Origin: Ascaphus truei
Lineage: Eukaryota; Chordata; Amphibia; Anura; Ascaphidae
Reading direction: 5' to 3'
DNA: 64,000 bases
Assembly (NCBI GenBank): GCA_036426205.1
Contig: CM071573.1
Location: 69,057,425 to 69,121,424, forward strand
The stretch's first letter is position 1; each line of letters opens with the position of its first letter. This document shows, piece after piece, positions 34,180 through 45,396 of this stretch. The position numbers were made by a program, and so were the translations under genes. The notes beneath the pieces were generated by a model, which did not search any database, was not told the DNA's origin, and was given only the letters and a program-made list of their open reading frames with translations.

Positions 34180-35210
34180 GTCTTACATGGGAGTTTGGTA
34201 TTGCACTATTATTGGATAAAATATATACTTTTACCCGTTCTTTTGCGCGCTCTCTGGTTTGTAAGATTTTCCCTTAGACGAGAGTCACCCCATTCTGATG
34301 GTGGGTGTGAGAATGGCGCCGGAGACGAGGAAACACAGCACGCTGAGAAATACATTTTATACTTCCAAAAGAATGAAATCCGAAAGCTTCCTATTGGGTG
34401 CCCATCAAGATAGAAATTGGACGATGGAGTCATTACAGGCTGCGAGATTGCAGGCGTACGCTGCTTAAGATATTTATGGGGGAGCGCCAGTGACTATAAG
34501 GTTAGATGATTGAGCTTTGTATAACATGGCCAACATACTCTGCAACATAATGAGGAGCAGGACTGGTAATGCATATTGCTGATTAAGTTCAAAAGACAGC
34601 ATCACCTTTGGAGCCTGCAGTTATACTTCTATGCCAAAGCATCGTTTGTTTTCATTATAGTTATTGTTCTTTCCAGAAAATTGCTGAAGCAATAGCTGCG
34701 GTTGTTTTCATCGCACACATCACTGGTGAGAAATCAAAAAAAATGTGCATTGTGTAGCATCCTGACATGTTTTAATCTTCTGGTTTTATGCTGTTAGGAT
34801 TTATGTTGGGTTTAGTCCCCATTGCAATGCATAACCAATTCAGTTCAACTGGGCACCGAGGATTTGTCAGCATATCAGGAAATAAGCAAAGCGTATCTGA
34901 ACAGATATGTCAAATCATCCTGGGGAGCAAACTTATCTCTGTTGTGCTATTAGGAGTTTATAACTTATAGCACGCTCCTAAATCAATGAAAACTTATTAC
35001 AACTATAAAAACAGATTGCAGGTTTCCTATCTCTCAGCCATTTTATAAGAGTGCTGCAGTGTATAATTGTATTGAGTATTCCTGTACGTTTCTATTCTCA
35101 CCATGTCTGTTGTCCTTAGAGCTCAGTACTAATGATCTTCGGTACAAAACATAGATCCCCCCCCCCCCCATGTCTGTCATACTCATCTTGTTGAAATCAC
35201 ATTGAAGTGT
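34180..35210. other. No recognisable gene
   Basis: AT-rich. A C-run lies at 35,158-35,169. Confidence 0.35.
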
Positions 35211-35214
35211 AGTA

Positions 35215-35545
35215 CAGGCATACCCCGGTTTAAGGACACTCACTTTAAGTACACTCGCGAGTAAGTACATCTCGCTCAATAGGCAAACGGCAGCTCACGC
35301 ATGCGCCTGTCAGCACGCCTGAACAGCAATACCGGCTCCCTACCTGCACCAAAGCTGTGCGCAAGCGGGGAGACTATAGAGCCTGTTATACATGCGTTAT
35401 TTACAGCGGTTATGCACGTATATGATGATTGCAGAACAGTACAAGCATCGATAAGTGGATAAAAGGTAGTGTTTCACTTTAAGTACATTTTCGCTTTACA
35501 TACATGCTCCGGTCCCATTGCGTACGTTAATGCGGGGTATGCCTG
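35215..35545. mobile_element. Tigger/pogo-like MITE with TA target
   Basis: The termini CAGGCATACCCCGGTTTAAG and, inverted, CAGGCATACCCCGCATTAAC are flanked by TA at 35,213-35,214 and 35,546-35,547. CAGGCATACC(C/T)CG ends with a TA target are characteristic of Tigger-type (pogo) elements. The interior has repeated CACTTTAAGTACA motifs and no transposase. 331 bp. Confidence 0.85.
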
Positions 35546-36045
35546 TAATAAGGCATTGGAGTAATGTTACTCACTGCAATGCTTTCTACAGTAAGTTGGT
35601 GGCTTGGATTTGTAAAAGGGACAACACAAGGCAAAAACATTTTGGGTAGTTGGAAGCATGTGGTCAATACGGCTTTACTTTGTGTCTTAAAATATTTTAG
35701 GGTCCGGTCCCTGAACATTGAAAGCTACCTGTTGCATAGAGTGACAACTTGACATGTTCTCCCTGAGTAAGACTGGGCAGATCACAGACCCTACAACATT
35801 TTGCAGATAAAAATAGGTACCACTATAGTTTCTCTATGTGTGCTTGTGTATGGAGCTACAAAGACAGGGGTGCCCAATGCTAACATCCAATTCACAAAAC
35901 ATAAATGGTAATAAGTATAAAGTTAAATACTTCAATAATAATATTTTCTTGATTATTTAGTTAGATCTGTAGCCAGGTCCCCCTCCTTTGTCCCCCTCGC
36001 ACACTCACCCCCTCCTTTCCCGTTGCGCGCGTGGTTGTATTGCGG

Positions 36046-36155
36046 CCGGTTGCTAGGGAAGCGGATCGGGCGGTTGCCGGGGACGCGAGCGGCGAGCAGG
36101 CCGGTTGCCGGGGACGCGATCGGGCCGTCGCTAGGGCCGCGATCGCGTTGCCAAC
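36046..36155. promoter_or_regulatory. Repeated GGTTGCYRGGGAMGC motifs (RFX X-box-like)
   Basis: GGTTGCTAGGGAAGC, two copies of GGTTGCCGGGGACGC, CGTCGCTAGGGCCGC and CGTTGCCAACGGCC lie in about 110 bp of the LTR head. GTTGCYNRGGNAAC is the general form of RFX-bound X-boxes. Function is inferred from motif form only. Confidence 0.4.
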
Positions 36156-36872
36156 GGCCCGGCGGCTAGCGGAGCAGGGCGCCGCCATGACAGTTAGCTC
36201 GCGCACGCGCAGGAGGCTCCAGATAGCTCGCGCATGCGCGAGAATAGACGGCCAGCCCCCAGGGTGCATAGGGGCAGAGACACCTGATGCCAGGGAGCCA
36301 ATCAGAAGGCCAGATTCCCCTGCTAGAAAAGAGATACTTTTCGCGGGGTTTTGCAGCCACGCACGGACTCAGGATCCGGACCAGCTAGGGGTAGGAGGTG
36401 GATGCAGGGGTGAGTGACCCTCTGCATTAGGCCAGCAGCCCCCAAGGTCCCAGTTAGGTCCTGAGCCATCTATTAGCTTGTGGAGCTTAGGGACAGGCCC
36501 TAGATAGGGACACTGCCCCAATTATTGGTTGAATAGACAGGGACACAGTGTTGAAGCCGTGCGGCCCTGTGAGGTGGGTTCTGGGCTCAGAACACCAACC
36601 AAGACCCTGCGACAAGGAGTGACATTGTTCGCGCTGGACTTTCAACCCACGCGGTGTGGAGGACCCCGTCGGATCGTGTGGATTTATATCGCGGTACCCG
36701 TGGCTGGAGCCCGGGCAGGTAACCTGCAACTCACGTGCACCAACCAGGCCTATCACCAAACATAGTGGCTGCGCAGTCACACACACACATGTACAGTGGT
36801 ATTTGACTTCGAGAACACGAGACATTTGGGTGGGGGTTACTGGACACAGGGTGGGGTCGCATTGTGGGTGGT

Positions 36873-37040
36873 TAGCGTCCGCCGTGACGCATAGAGGTGA
36901 TAGCGTCCGCCGTGACGCCTAGAGGTGATAGCGTCCGCCGTGACGCCTAGAGGTGATAGCGTCCGCCGTGACGCCTAAAGGTGGTAGCGTCCGCCGTGAC
37001 GCCAAGTGTGGTTAGCGTCCGCCGTGGCGCATGATGCTGT
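36873..37040. repeat. 28-bp minisatellite, six units
   Basis: The units start at 36,873, 36,901, 36,929, 36,957, 36,985 and 37,013, exactly 28 bp apart. The core is TAGCGTCCGCCGTGACGC. Each unit has CpGs and a TGACGC string. Confidence 0.95.
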
Positions 37041-37313
37041 TATGCTGTTTTGATGTTATGCTGTTACGTGATTTGTGTGTTTCCATGCAGTAAAGCCCGT
37101 CCTGTTTTATATTCGGTAGTGTTGTGTGGTTGTTCCTGTGAGGGCCTCCTCCCACTCCGTTGGGATCCCTCCCAGGTGGAGGCGTTGCACCTAGAGATGT
37201 ATGATAAAGATGTACCCCAGGTTCCCCAAGCGGAGGCTTAGGCTCCTGAGAGCCACACAGGTTGCACAGCAAGTAGTAGCGGCGGTAGTCATAAGGAACA
37301 CCCGTTACAGATC

Positions 37314-37480
37314 CTTTGGCCAAAGCATCATAAGCCTGCATACCACGCCAAGGTATAACCAAACTTTGCAGGTCCAAACACTACACTGTGATCCCTTCCC
37401 TTTACCTCTGTATGAGGGGAACGAACCATAGTAGATCCTGTTCTTGCAGCAAAATGAAAAGACCTCCCAAGTTAAAAAGG
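37314..37480 (+). repeat. Dispersed repeat family R (copy 2, right part)
   Basis: CCTTTGGCCAAAGCATCATA AGCCTG and a tract like TTTACCTCTGTATGAGGGGA match 12,702-12,850. Its left part lies before the LTR, at about 35,905-35,967. Confidence 0.55.
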
Positions 37481-37619
37481 TGAGGAGGAGTGAGCTCTGG
37501 GGGGGAGGTGCCACCTACCTCCACACAACTGTTGCCAGTCAGAAATTGATTAACCCACACATTCCCACCTAGGGGAGTATGTGTTACGTGTTCCTGTGGG
37601 GGACTCCTCTTCCGTTCCC

Positions 37620-38190
37620 GCCATCATGGATGTCGCCACCCTGTCTTCGCTCAGAGGAGCAGTCATGTGATCACAAAAGCCATCACTCAAAGGGCGCAAA
37701 GTTTATCTCTCCTGTCTTGCCTTCAAATATTTGTTGGGCAAGCTGCCCGCCTACCTGAACCAGCTCCTCATCCCTACCACATGCAGCACTTATCATCTGT
37801 GATCTGGCTCCAAAAGACTGTTCATGGTCCCAAGGTTCAACAAAGTATCCGGACGTTCCTCCTTCTCTTACCGTGCACCCCAAAACTGGAACAATCTACC
37901 GGAGACTCTCAGAGCCACCACCAGTATAAGTTCTTTCAAATCTAAGGCTGTCTCACATTTTAATCTGGTCTGTTACTGTTACATAAGCCTATAATATATA
38001 TTATCTCTAACTGTGCATGCAATGTCTTGTATATAATGTATACCCTGTTCACTTATGTAACTATGTACTTGTAACCATGTACTATTTGTTATCATAACTC
38101 TATACCCAGGACATACATGAAAACGAGAGTTAACTCTCAATGTATTACTTCCTGGTAAAACATTTTTATAAATAAAATAAATAAAAATGG
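37620..38190 (+). pseudogene. CR1/L2-type LINE, C-terminal and 3' UTR fragment
   Basis: In frame from about 37,857, SFSYRAPQNWNNLPETLRA followed by SISSFKSKAVSHFNL matches the conserved end of CR1/L2/Rex-type ORF2 proteins (FS...P..WN.LP..LR....FK..LK). Upstream, about 37,700-37,850, is a degraded stretch in shifting frames. The 3' UTR runs through CTCAATGTATTACTTCCTGG and ends in an AATA-type tail (ATAAATAAAATAAATAAAA). 5'-truncated, as usual for such elements. The 3' tail recurs on the minus strand at 22,540-22,625. The clade is inferred from the C-terminal motif only. Confidence 0.7.
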
Positions 38191-38559
38191 GGTAATAAAA
38201 CCTGTTTGTAGCACACACCTTATTGGGTCGCGGCTTAATGACCAGGCCATTAGCTACAGGAGTATTTGATGTAATAATACACGCTGTGGACAGTGCACTG
38301 ACTCCAATTAATGTTAGCATCCTGCTCCTCACCCTACGCGTCGCATTACACTGTCACACGCAGATTACTGAAACAAAGCGAAACCCTCCAGCACTAATAT
38401 CGCCGTTCTTGTTGCTTGCTTGGTGCTAGAACTCGTTAGCTGTGCTGTCGAGCCGTCGCCTAATGCTTCTGTCGGATTTTTAACCATAGTCACTTGAAAT
38501 GCTGAGAATAATTGGTCCATTTAACTTTTGTTACAGAAGAGTTTAGGAGAGGTCAGAGT

Positions 38560-38690
38560 AGGGGTGGGCAACTCCAGTCTTTAAGGACAACCAACAGTTC
38601 AGGTTTTCAGGATATCCCTGCTTCAGCACTTAAGGCTCAATTAGTGGCTCGGTCAACAGCCACTGATTGAGCCACCTGTGCTGAAGTTAT
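38560..38690. mobile_element. Palindromic MITE, family P (copy 6, right end missing)
   Basis: CAACTCCAGTCTTTAAGGAC, CAGGATATCCCTGCTTCAGC, and inverted GAGCCACCTGTGCTGAAG. The outer right arm is absent. Confidence 0.7.
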
Positions 38691-38699
38691 ATTGGGGTT

Positions 38700-39734
38700 A
38701 TGTGGTCAGCTCTGCAGACAGCTTTCTCAGGGCTCAGGATTAAAGTTTCCACTGTGACACCCCCACCCTCCCATGTCGGCGGCCTTTGCGAGACCCCCCC
38801 CCTCTCTATCACCGCCCCCCTCTCCCCTCTCTTACACCCCCACCCCTGCACCCCTACTCTCCCCTCTGCCTCTCTCCACACACTCAATTGTACTCATCAC
38901 TCACGGGTACAAACACCTTCAGCATTAGTGCCCTGTAACCCTTTGACTGCTGATCAGGACACTATTGCAGTTTAATGACTAACCCTCATTAAGTTTGCGA
39001 AGAGTCCCGGAGTTGGGAAAGGTTTGTTGCTAGTGCGACCCTATGAACAAATATGCTTTACAAATCTCTTAGTAGAACAATTGACAGCCGTTGTAGCTGT
39101 TGCTTACACAGTAAGGTTAGACTGAATGTACTACATCTAGTGCAGCTCTGTGATGACTGTGGGTCACCATGCCTATGCACCCCTTTATTTTGAAAGCCTC
39201 TGTTGGTGCCAGGCATGATACTTTTGTAATGCCGCTGTCCGAGGGTGAGAGATCACTTTACGATCTATATTGTAGCTAAGCATTTGGAACAGACTATTTC
39301 TACATCTAAGTATTCTGCTAACACCAAGAATTACCTGGGTTCAATGAACTGCTGCAACGGCAATTATTCTCTTTGTCATAAAACCATTTCTTACAGCACA
39401 AAGACAGAATACATACATCGTTCTCATTAAAAGCTGCAGTTCTAAGCACAATCTATTGTATATAGGGACTAGCTTGTGGGGTTTATCAAGGGATAGTTTA
39501 ATTTATTCATGCATAACAAATGGCATATTCCATCCCACGCATCTCTTCTGACAGTCTTCTGTTTATTAACATCGTTTCTGAGACTATAACAGATCAGCCC
39601 TATTATATCGCTGATTTTAAAAAGAGGGGTTAAGCTGATGTGCACTTACCATCCTGTTCAGCTTATGACACCGTATAACAACACAAAGGGACAGTCCCTT
39701 GTACCAAAGGGCACCAAAGGGGTTACATTCTGGT
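38700..39734. other. No recognisable gene; pyrimidine-rich tract at 38,755-38,880
   Basis: The CCCCTCTCC-rich tract gives overlapping chance frames. A fragment of the TTAAAGCTGCAGTT MITE end is seen near 39,427. The left 16-bp target duplication of the LINE is at 39,735-39,750. Confidence 0.4.
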
Positions 39735-39750
39735 GATTGGTGGAGTTTTT

Positions 39751-40200
39751 TATTTTTTTACAACCAAAATTGTTTATAATGAGAGCAAGGTACAATCATC
39801 ACAATATCTGTCAGCCCATTGTCATACGTACATGTAACCACCCGCTCTCTTTTATATTGAACTTGTGCCCACATTGACTCACAGGGGAGACGTACTGACA
39901 AACAAGACTCTAGACTGGGATACGAAGGGGGAGATGGAGGAGGGGGGGAGAGGGAGGCAGCAGTCATCCTCTGATGTGTCCGTTCTCTGCCGAGTCGCCG
40001 GGGGAGGGGAGGCTCACCCACGTTGTCACCAAGAATGGGGTTCTGGACTATGATACCTCGCCTTAATCTGCTCGTAGTTCCAAATTGGCCTTGTCTATCC
40101 AATCCCCCTACCTGTCCGTCCTAGCGTCTGGTCCCGTCTGGTTAGATTGTATACGAGTCTAGATGACTCTCCGCATCAGAGGAGAATGCGTCTGTTACTA
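39751..40200 (-). other. LINE 3' UTR with A-rich tail
   Basis: The non-coding segment between the ORF2 stop and the target duplication. The minus strand ends in a short A-rich tail. A degraded copy begins near 47,060. Confidence 0.65.
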
Positions 40201-43200
40201 TTAAAGCAATATATTAGCTGCACTGACCCCCGGGATATCTATCTGAGCCAGCCAAGGCGCCCAGACTTTTAAGAAATTTGTGCCGGTGTCGTTAACCAGA
40301 CTTGTTAACTGCTCCATCCGGCAAACGTACCATATTCGATTCCTGATTTGTGGGATATTGGGTAACTCTGGTTGCTTCCACAATGCTGTGATTTCGCACC
40401 TCAGGGCAGTTGCAAAATGTGCAATTAATTTGTGCGTCGATCTGTTTAGCTCCGGGGTGCGTCTGGCCAGCAGAAACACCCAGGGGTCCAAAGGGATCGT
40501 GCGCCCGAGAATTCTCTGAAGCCAATTCCTGATCTCATCCCAAATTGGGAGCATCTTAGGGCAACCCCACAGAATGTGTAGCAAGTCTACCTGTTCCCCA
40601 CATTGTTTGGGGCACAATGGGGAGTAATTCCTGGCAAACTTAGACAATCGTAGTGGGGTCAGATACCAGCGCATCAGGACTTTATACGCATTCTCCTTTA
40701 ATGTGGTGCAAATGGAGCTCTTAGATGCTGCTGTAACTATAGAGTCCCAGTCCTCGTCCTCTAATGTCTCCCCTAATTCTCTCTCCCATCTGGTCCTGTA
40801 ACTTAGTGTCACGTCCTCGTCTGTCGCTGGACAGACTACCTCTCTCTATATACCAGAGATGAGTCCCTTCGTATCTGTTCCTCTTGAACAGAGCTGTTCG
40901 AAATTGGTTCGCCTTGGGCGATTTGGGGATTTTATATAGAACGCTCTTAGCTGGAGGTACCTAAAGAATTCTGCATTTGGAACTGCTTTTTCAGATTTAA
41001 TTTGCTCAAAAGATTTTATCGAGATTCGCCCCTCCAGGTGTAGTAGCCGAGTGTAGCCTTTTTGTCTCCATATTGTGAAGTCTTTGATTTGCAGGCCAGG
41101 AGCGAAATCAGGGTTCCCCAAAATAGGGGTCATCAAGGAGTGTTGCCGTGTAAGGGCAAATCTATATCTGCTCTTATCCCATACTGCCAACGAGCTGTGG
41201 ATCACGGATAGTGGGATGCTCATATTTTTGTGCACCTGTTTTGGTAGCCAAATTAAGTCCTGAAGTGCCACCGGGGCACAACAATCGGACTCTAGTTCCA
41301 CCCAACGCTTTAGCCTTGGTTGGCTGTGCCACTGAGTAATTTGGGATAATTGTGCCGCTCTGAAATATGAAAGCAAGCAAGGTACCGCTAACCCTCCTCT
41401 TGGTATGGGCCTAATAAGCGTGCTAGTTTTAATGCGGGGCGTTTTGTTACCCCAGGCGAATTTCACCATTGCAGACTGCATCCGGAGGATATCTTCCTTA
41501 ATTATAGGTATCGGTAGGGTCTGGAAAAGGTACAGAATCCTGGGAAGGAGATTCATTTTAAGTGTCTGGATTTTGCCAATCCAGGATATTCTGTACCCCG
41601 CCCACCCCCTGAGATCCTCCTTCAGGGTCTGTATCAGTCTGGGGTAATTTGCTTTATAAAGGGTGCCGAATTGTTTCGTGATATTTACCCCTAGATATTT
41701 AATGGAGGAGGTTTGCCATTTAAAATTAAAGTTGACCATAATCAATTTTTCTGTGACTTTTGGTAGGTTTATGGCTAGGGCCTCCGATTTTGCCTGATTA
41801 ATTTTGAAGCCTAATATCGCGTTGAATTCCCCTAGAACACTAAAGACATTTGGCAGAGAGGTGAGGGGCTGTGATATTGTTAGTATCACGTCATCAGCGT
41901 ACAGGGCCACCTTGTGTGACTGATCTCCTATTTGGATTCCTGTTATATCTGGGCTGTGGCGGAAATGTGCCGCCAGGGGTTCAATGCATAGTGCGAACAG
42001 AAGAGGCGATAGGGGGCATCCCTGTCTGGGGCCGCTCTTTATCAGGAATTCCCCCGACGGGAAGCCCTGGTGTCTGACCCTCATCGTCGGTCCCTGGTAA
42101 AAAGCCAGAATTGCCTCTTGTATTCTCCCCCCCAGGCCAAACTCCCCAAGCGTCTCCCTCAAGAAGGGCCAGTCGATTCTGTCGAAGGCTTTCTCTGCGT
42201 CAAGACTAAGCACCATGGATGGGATCTGTTTTGTTTGGGCCAAATTGATTAAATCTATGATCCGTCTAGTGTTATCTGATGCTTGTCTCCCGCATATGAA
42301 CCCCACTTGATCTGGGTGGACCAACCTCGGCAACACCTGGTTAAGGCGATTAGCCAGTAACTTGGAAAAGATTGTGATATCTGAATTAATCAGTGAGATA
42401 GGTCTATAGCTTTTACAGTCCGCTGGGTCTTTTCCCGGTTTGGGGATCACAGAAATAGACGCTTGGAGCATGGAGCCCGGGATTGGGGCACCATCCAGAA
42501 TTGCATTAAATAGCTTTAGGAGATGAGGAGCCAAGATATTACGGAATTTTTTATAATATAAATTGGAAAAGCCGTCCGGGCCTGGGGCCTTGGATGCTTT
42601 CAGTGACTTCATTACCTCCAGAAGCTCCTCCATAGTGAAATCTGCCTGCAGTGCGTCCCTCTCCTCTCTGGTCATTTTAGGTAGCTGAGCCTCTTTTAAA
42701 AATGTCTTTAAACGTGCCTGTGTGTTTGCATTATGGACCACTTTCGCTCCATCGTAAAGGGTCTCATAGTATGATTTAAATTCCTCTACTATCAATTTGG
42801 GGTCAGAGGTGAGATTCCCCTGTGCCGTCCGATTTGCCTGAATTTGGGAGACTTGGGTTCTGTCTCTAAGCTTATTGGCAAGTAGGGTATCTGGCTTGTT
42901 TGCCTTTTCGTAAAATTTCCGCTTGGACCAGGACAGCTCCTTCTCAGCACGGGAGGACAGCAATAAATTTAGTTTAGTTTTGGTATCCAGCAACTCCTTG
43001 AGGGTCGCTGCATTTTTGTTATCTTTATGGAGGAAGGAAAGGACCGATAACTCTGATTTTAATTGGGTGATTTTGTTGTCCTTCTCCCTCTTCCTCTTAC
43101 TTGCGATCCCTATGAGCTCTCCTCTCAGAGTAGCCGTATGGGCTTCCCATAGGGTGGATTGTGATACCACACTTCCTGTGTTCTCCTGAAAGTATATCCT

Positions 43201-44176
43201 GATTCTGTCCCCCACTTTTTGTGCGATTTCGGGGATTTTTAACAATACCTCGTTAAGTTTCCAGTTCGCTCCTGGTCTGTCAAGACTGAATCCTGTGCAC
43301 CGCAGCTCTACCGGAGCATGATCTGACCATGAAATGTCATGGATTCCCGAGTGGGAGATCTGCGAAACCATTCTGCTAGATACAAAGAGGTAGTCAATCC
43401 TGCTGTATCTGTCGTGTGGGTGGGAATAAAATGTGAAACCCTTTTCATCATAATGTTGCTCCCGCCAAACGTCTAAGAGATTGTTGGTTCTCAGTCCTCT
43501 GTTCCAAGTTGTCCTGACTTTTGACCGACTATGACCTCCATGGGTGCATCTATCCCTCATAGGGTCAAGAGTCTGATTAAAGTCCCCCCCCAGGACCACA
43601 CATCCCTGTGCCAGTTTGCTGAGTACGGAGAAGAACCTCTGCATTGTCGCTCGGGGCGTATACGTTCGCAACAGTAATAGGTTGACCCAGTAATTCCCCA
43701 AGAATGATCAAGTACCGGCCATTGTTATCTTTCTTGACTGTGTGAACTGTAATTGGTAATCTATCATGGAACATAATCGCTACTCCTCTTTGTTTCTTTC
43801 TAGCCGAGGCCGAGAACCATTTTTTATATTTATAATTGATGTATTTTGGGGAGCTTTCTTTCGAGAAGTGTGTCTCTTGTAACATTAAAATGTCCGGGTT
43901 AGTTTTTTTATAGCCTGTCATGGCCAATTTTCTCTTCCCTGGGCTATTAAAGCCTTTCACGTTATGTGAAAGTAACCACCACCTCCCTACCCATTTGTGG
44001 AAGTCCAAACCTCTTTTAGCTCGCCAACTTTGTGTGTCGGCCAGCTGCGTGCGAGTCCCCTGTTCATTCGTCTCTGCATCGAGCTCCGGCTTGTGTATTC
44101 CAGGTTTCTGAGCTGCAGCCAAAGGAAACAAAGGGAAAGACACGAGGGGAACACAGAAACACTCATCACAACACAA
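40201..44176 (-). pseudogene. Tx1/L1 LINE ORF2: APE endonuclease and reverse transcriptase (copy A)
   Basis: Would encode the enzyme that nicks the target and copies the LINE RNA. The endonuclease begins near 44,000 (SHNVKGFNSPGKR, MLQETHFSKE, VANVYAPSD). It continues after a frameshift near 43,640 as VLGGDFNQTLDP and SRIDYLFVS, with SDHAPV. The RT spans roughly 42.7-41.2 kb: KASKAPGPDGF, YRPISLINSD, LSLDAEKAFDRIDW, GPRQGCPLSPLLFALC, and the catalytic ALYADDVILT (YADD at about 41,891-41,903). After a second frameshift near 40,830 comes the C-terminal zinc knuckle, CPKQCGEQ...LLHILWGCPK. The central frame is open for 951 codons, so the copy is young. Two single-base frameshifts disable it unless they are sequencing errors. 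Confidence 0.92.
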
Positions 44177-44179
44177 AAA

Positions 44180-44715
44180 TTAAACTTTATTGAACATCCG
44201 GCGCATGGGGAAGAACCTACCTCCCCATCCGCCTTCTTTGCCTCTCTTGGGCGTGCAGCCAGGGTGGAGTCCGGGAAGGCTCTCCCTCCCCCTCCATAAC
44301 CCGTACGGACTGGCCCAATGTGGTCTTTCATGAGCCACAGAAAGGGTTTCCCCCCTGTGCCCATGTGGTGACTCTTGTTCAAGGCAGCTGCGGGGGGCAG
44401 CACTCGCCCCCCAACCCCTGCTTAACCTGAGTTCATTTAAGCAGCAACTCAACCGCACCTTAACGCTTCCTTCCCATGAAAGTGAACCGTAACATATTGA
44501 CCCCTTAACTATTGGTGTTCGACTGCCCTACGCTCCCGCTTCTAGAATCCCTTACTTCCGTAGTTCTACTCTTCCCCTACTACCCCACCTCCTCCTATTG
44601 ACATTTCCCCTTCCCGCCTGCTAAATTCCTTCAGATGGCGCTATGATTCCCAGTCTCTACTGTATCAAACCTCTGGTATCTTATTGCCTATGGGCCCGGT
44701 GTACCCTATCTTCAG
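44180..44715 (-). other. Region upstream of ORF2 (inter-ORF or leader), copy A
   Basis: GC-rich sequence that recurs at 46,320-46,850 and 51,260-51,790 with indels. It contains AATAAAGTTTAATTTTTG on the minus strand. No conserved domain. Confidence 0.5.
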
Positions 44716-44956
44716 TAGCGGTCTCTAGCGGAGGGTAGCTGTGTGTGACCCTGTCTCTCCCTGCTGTCCTCTGTCCCTCTTGACCCCTCCGCTGTTGCTT
44801 GTCTCCTCTTTGGTAATCTGCCTTTTCCCTGCCCTTCCTGCCATGACCTAATATAGAAAAGCGTGTTGTATGGTGCTCTAAAAGACAAACTGTGGTAGCA
44901 AATGATAATGCTGGGAAAAAACAACCGTTTATATATTGAATGTACAATAGGATGTA
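44716..44956 (-). repeat. 240-bp direct repeat, copy A1
   Basis: Runs from TAGCGGTCTCTAGCGGAGGG to ATTGAATGTACAATAGGATG. It recurs at 51,795-52,026 and 52,416-52,657, and partly at 45,351-45,396 and 46,846-47,037. On the minus strand it holds a short frame starting MAGRAGKRQ, possibly the decayed start of an ORF1-like protein; that is speculative. Confidence 0.8.
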
Positions 44957-45350
44957 TACAGTGGAGAGAAATGGTGCTCAAGCACATGACCTCACATTAA
45001 TAATAAAAGGACAAGAGGGCACTGGGAATTGCAATTAAAGTGATAGAAACCTGTGAAAAGGGCTCCAATTACCCTGAAGGCAGGGGGTAAATGCACAAAA
45101 ACACCCCCCCTTACCTCATTGGGATGGCCCCAGGCAAACGTACTCACACTGGTTCCTCCAGTCCCTCTCTCCTTGGGCGTGCTGCTGAATCCAGTGAGGA
45201 GAGATCCAATGTAGTGAAGCGTGCAGCGCACAGCCAGAAAGGCAAGAGTGGTCTGGCAAAAAATCTTTTATTAAATTAAGAGATCATAAAACAGAGGGTT
45301 GTGAAACCTTCGACGCGTTTCGTGCAACAACAATGCACTTTATCAAGAAG
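44957..45350 (-). repeat. Cassette-bearing spacer, copy A
   Basis: 394 bp between two copies of the 240-bp repeat, recurring at 52,027-52,415. It ends, on the plus strand, with the inverse of a hammerhead-like cassette followed on the minus strand by AATAAAAGATTTTTTGCC. It resembles a PLE-type terminal repeat inserted in, or forming part of, the LINE leader. Confidence 0.6.
45312..45346 (-). ncRNA. Hammerhead-like cassette 8
   Basis: On the minus strand: TTGATAA, extra A, hairpin GTGC-ATTGTTGTT-GCAC, then GAAACGCGTC. The GUC triplet after GAAACGC is the optimal hammerhead cleavage triplet; the first position (T) and the A for the conserved G are not. Confidence 0.45.
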
Positions 45351-45396
45351 TAGCGGTCTCTAGCGGAGGGTAGCTGTGTGTGACCCTGTCTCTCCA

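Larger units (their letters stand above)
35968..37309 (+). mobile_element. Solo LTR-like insertion with 4-bp GATC target duplication
   Basis: It starts TGTAGCCAGG and ends ACACCCGTTACA, with TG...CA ends as in LTRs. GATC flanks both sides (35,964-35,967 and 37,310-37,313). It interrupts family R repeat: the right flank CCTTTGGCCAAAGCATCATA matches 12,702-12,721. Inside are a CpG-rich head (36,010-36,250) with repeated GGTTGCYRGGGAMGCG motifs, two NRF1-like dyads near 36,200-36,240, and a 28-bp minisatellite (36,873-37,040). No gag or pol frame. The ends and 4-bp duplication match 62,070-62,836. Confidence 0.75.

Noticed and set aside
36529..36922. Overlapping frames on both strands in the 36 kb GC-rich region
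   Set aside because: They lie in the non-coding, CpG-rich interior of an LTR, without family motifs.
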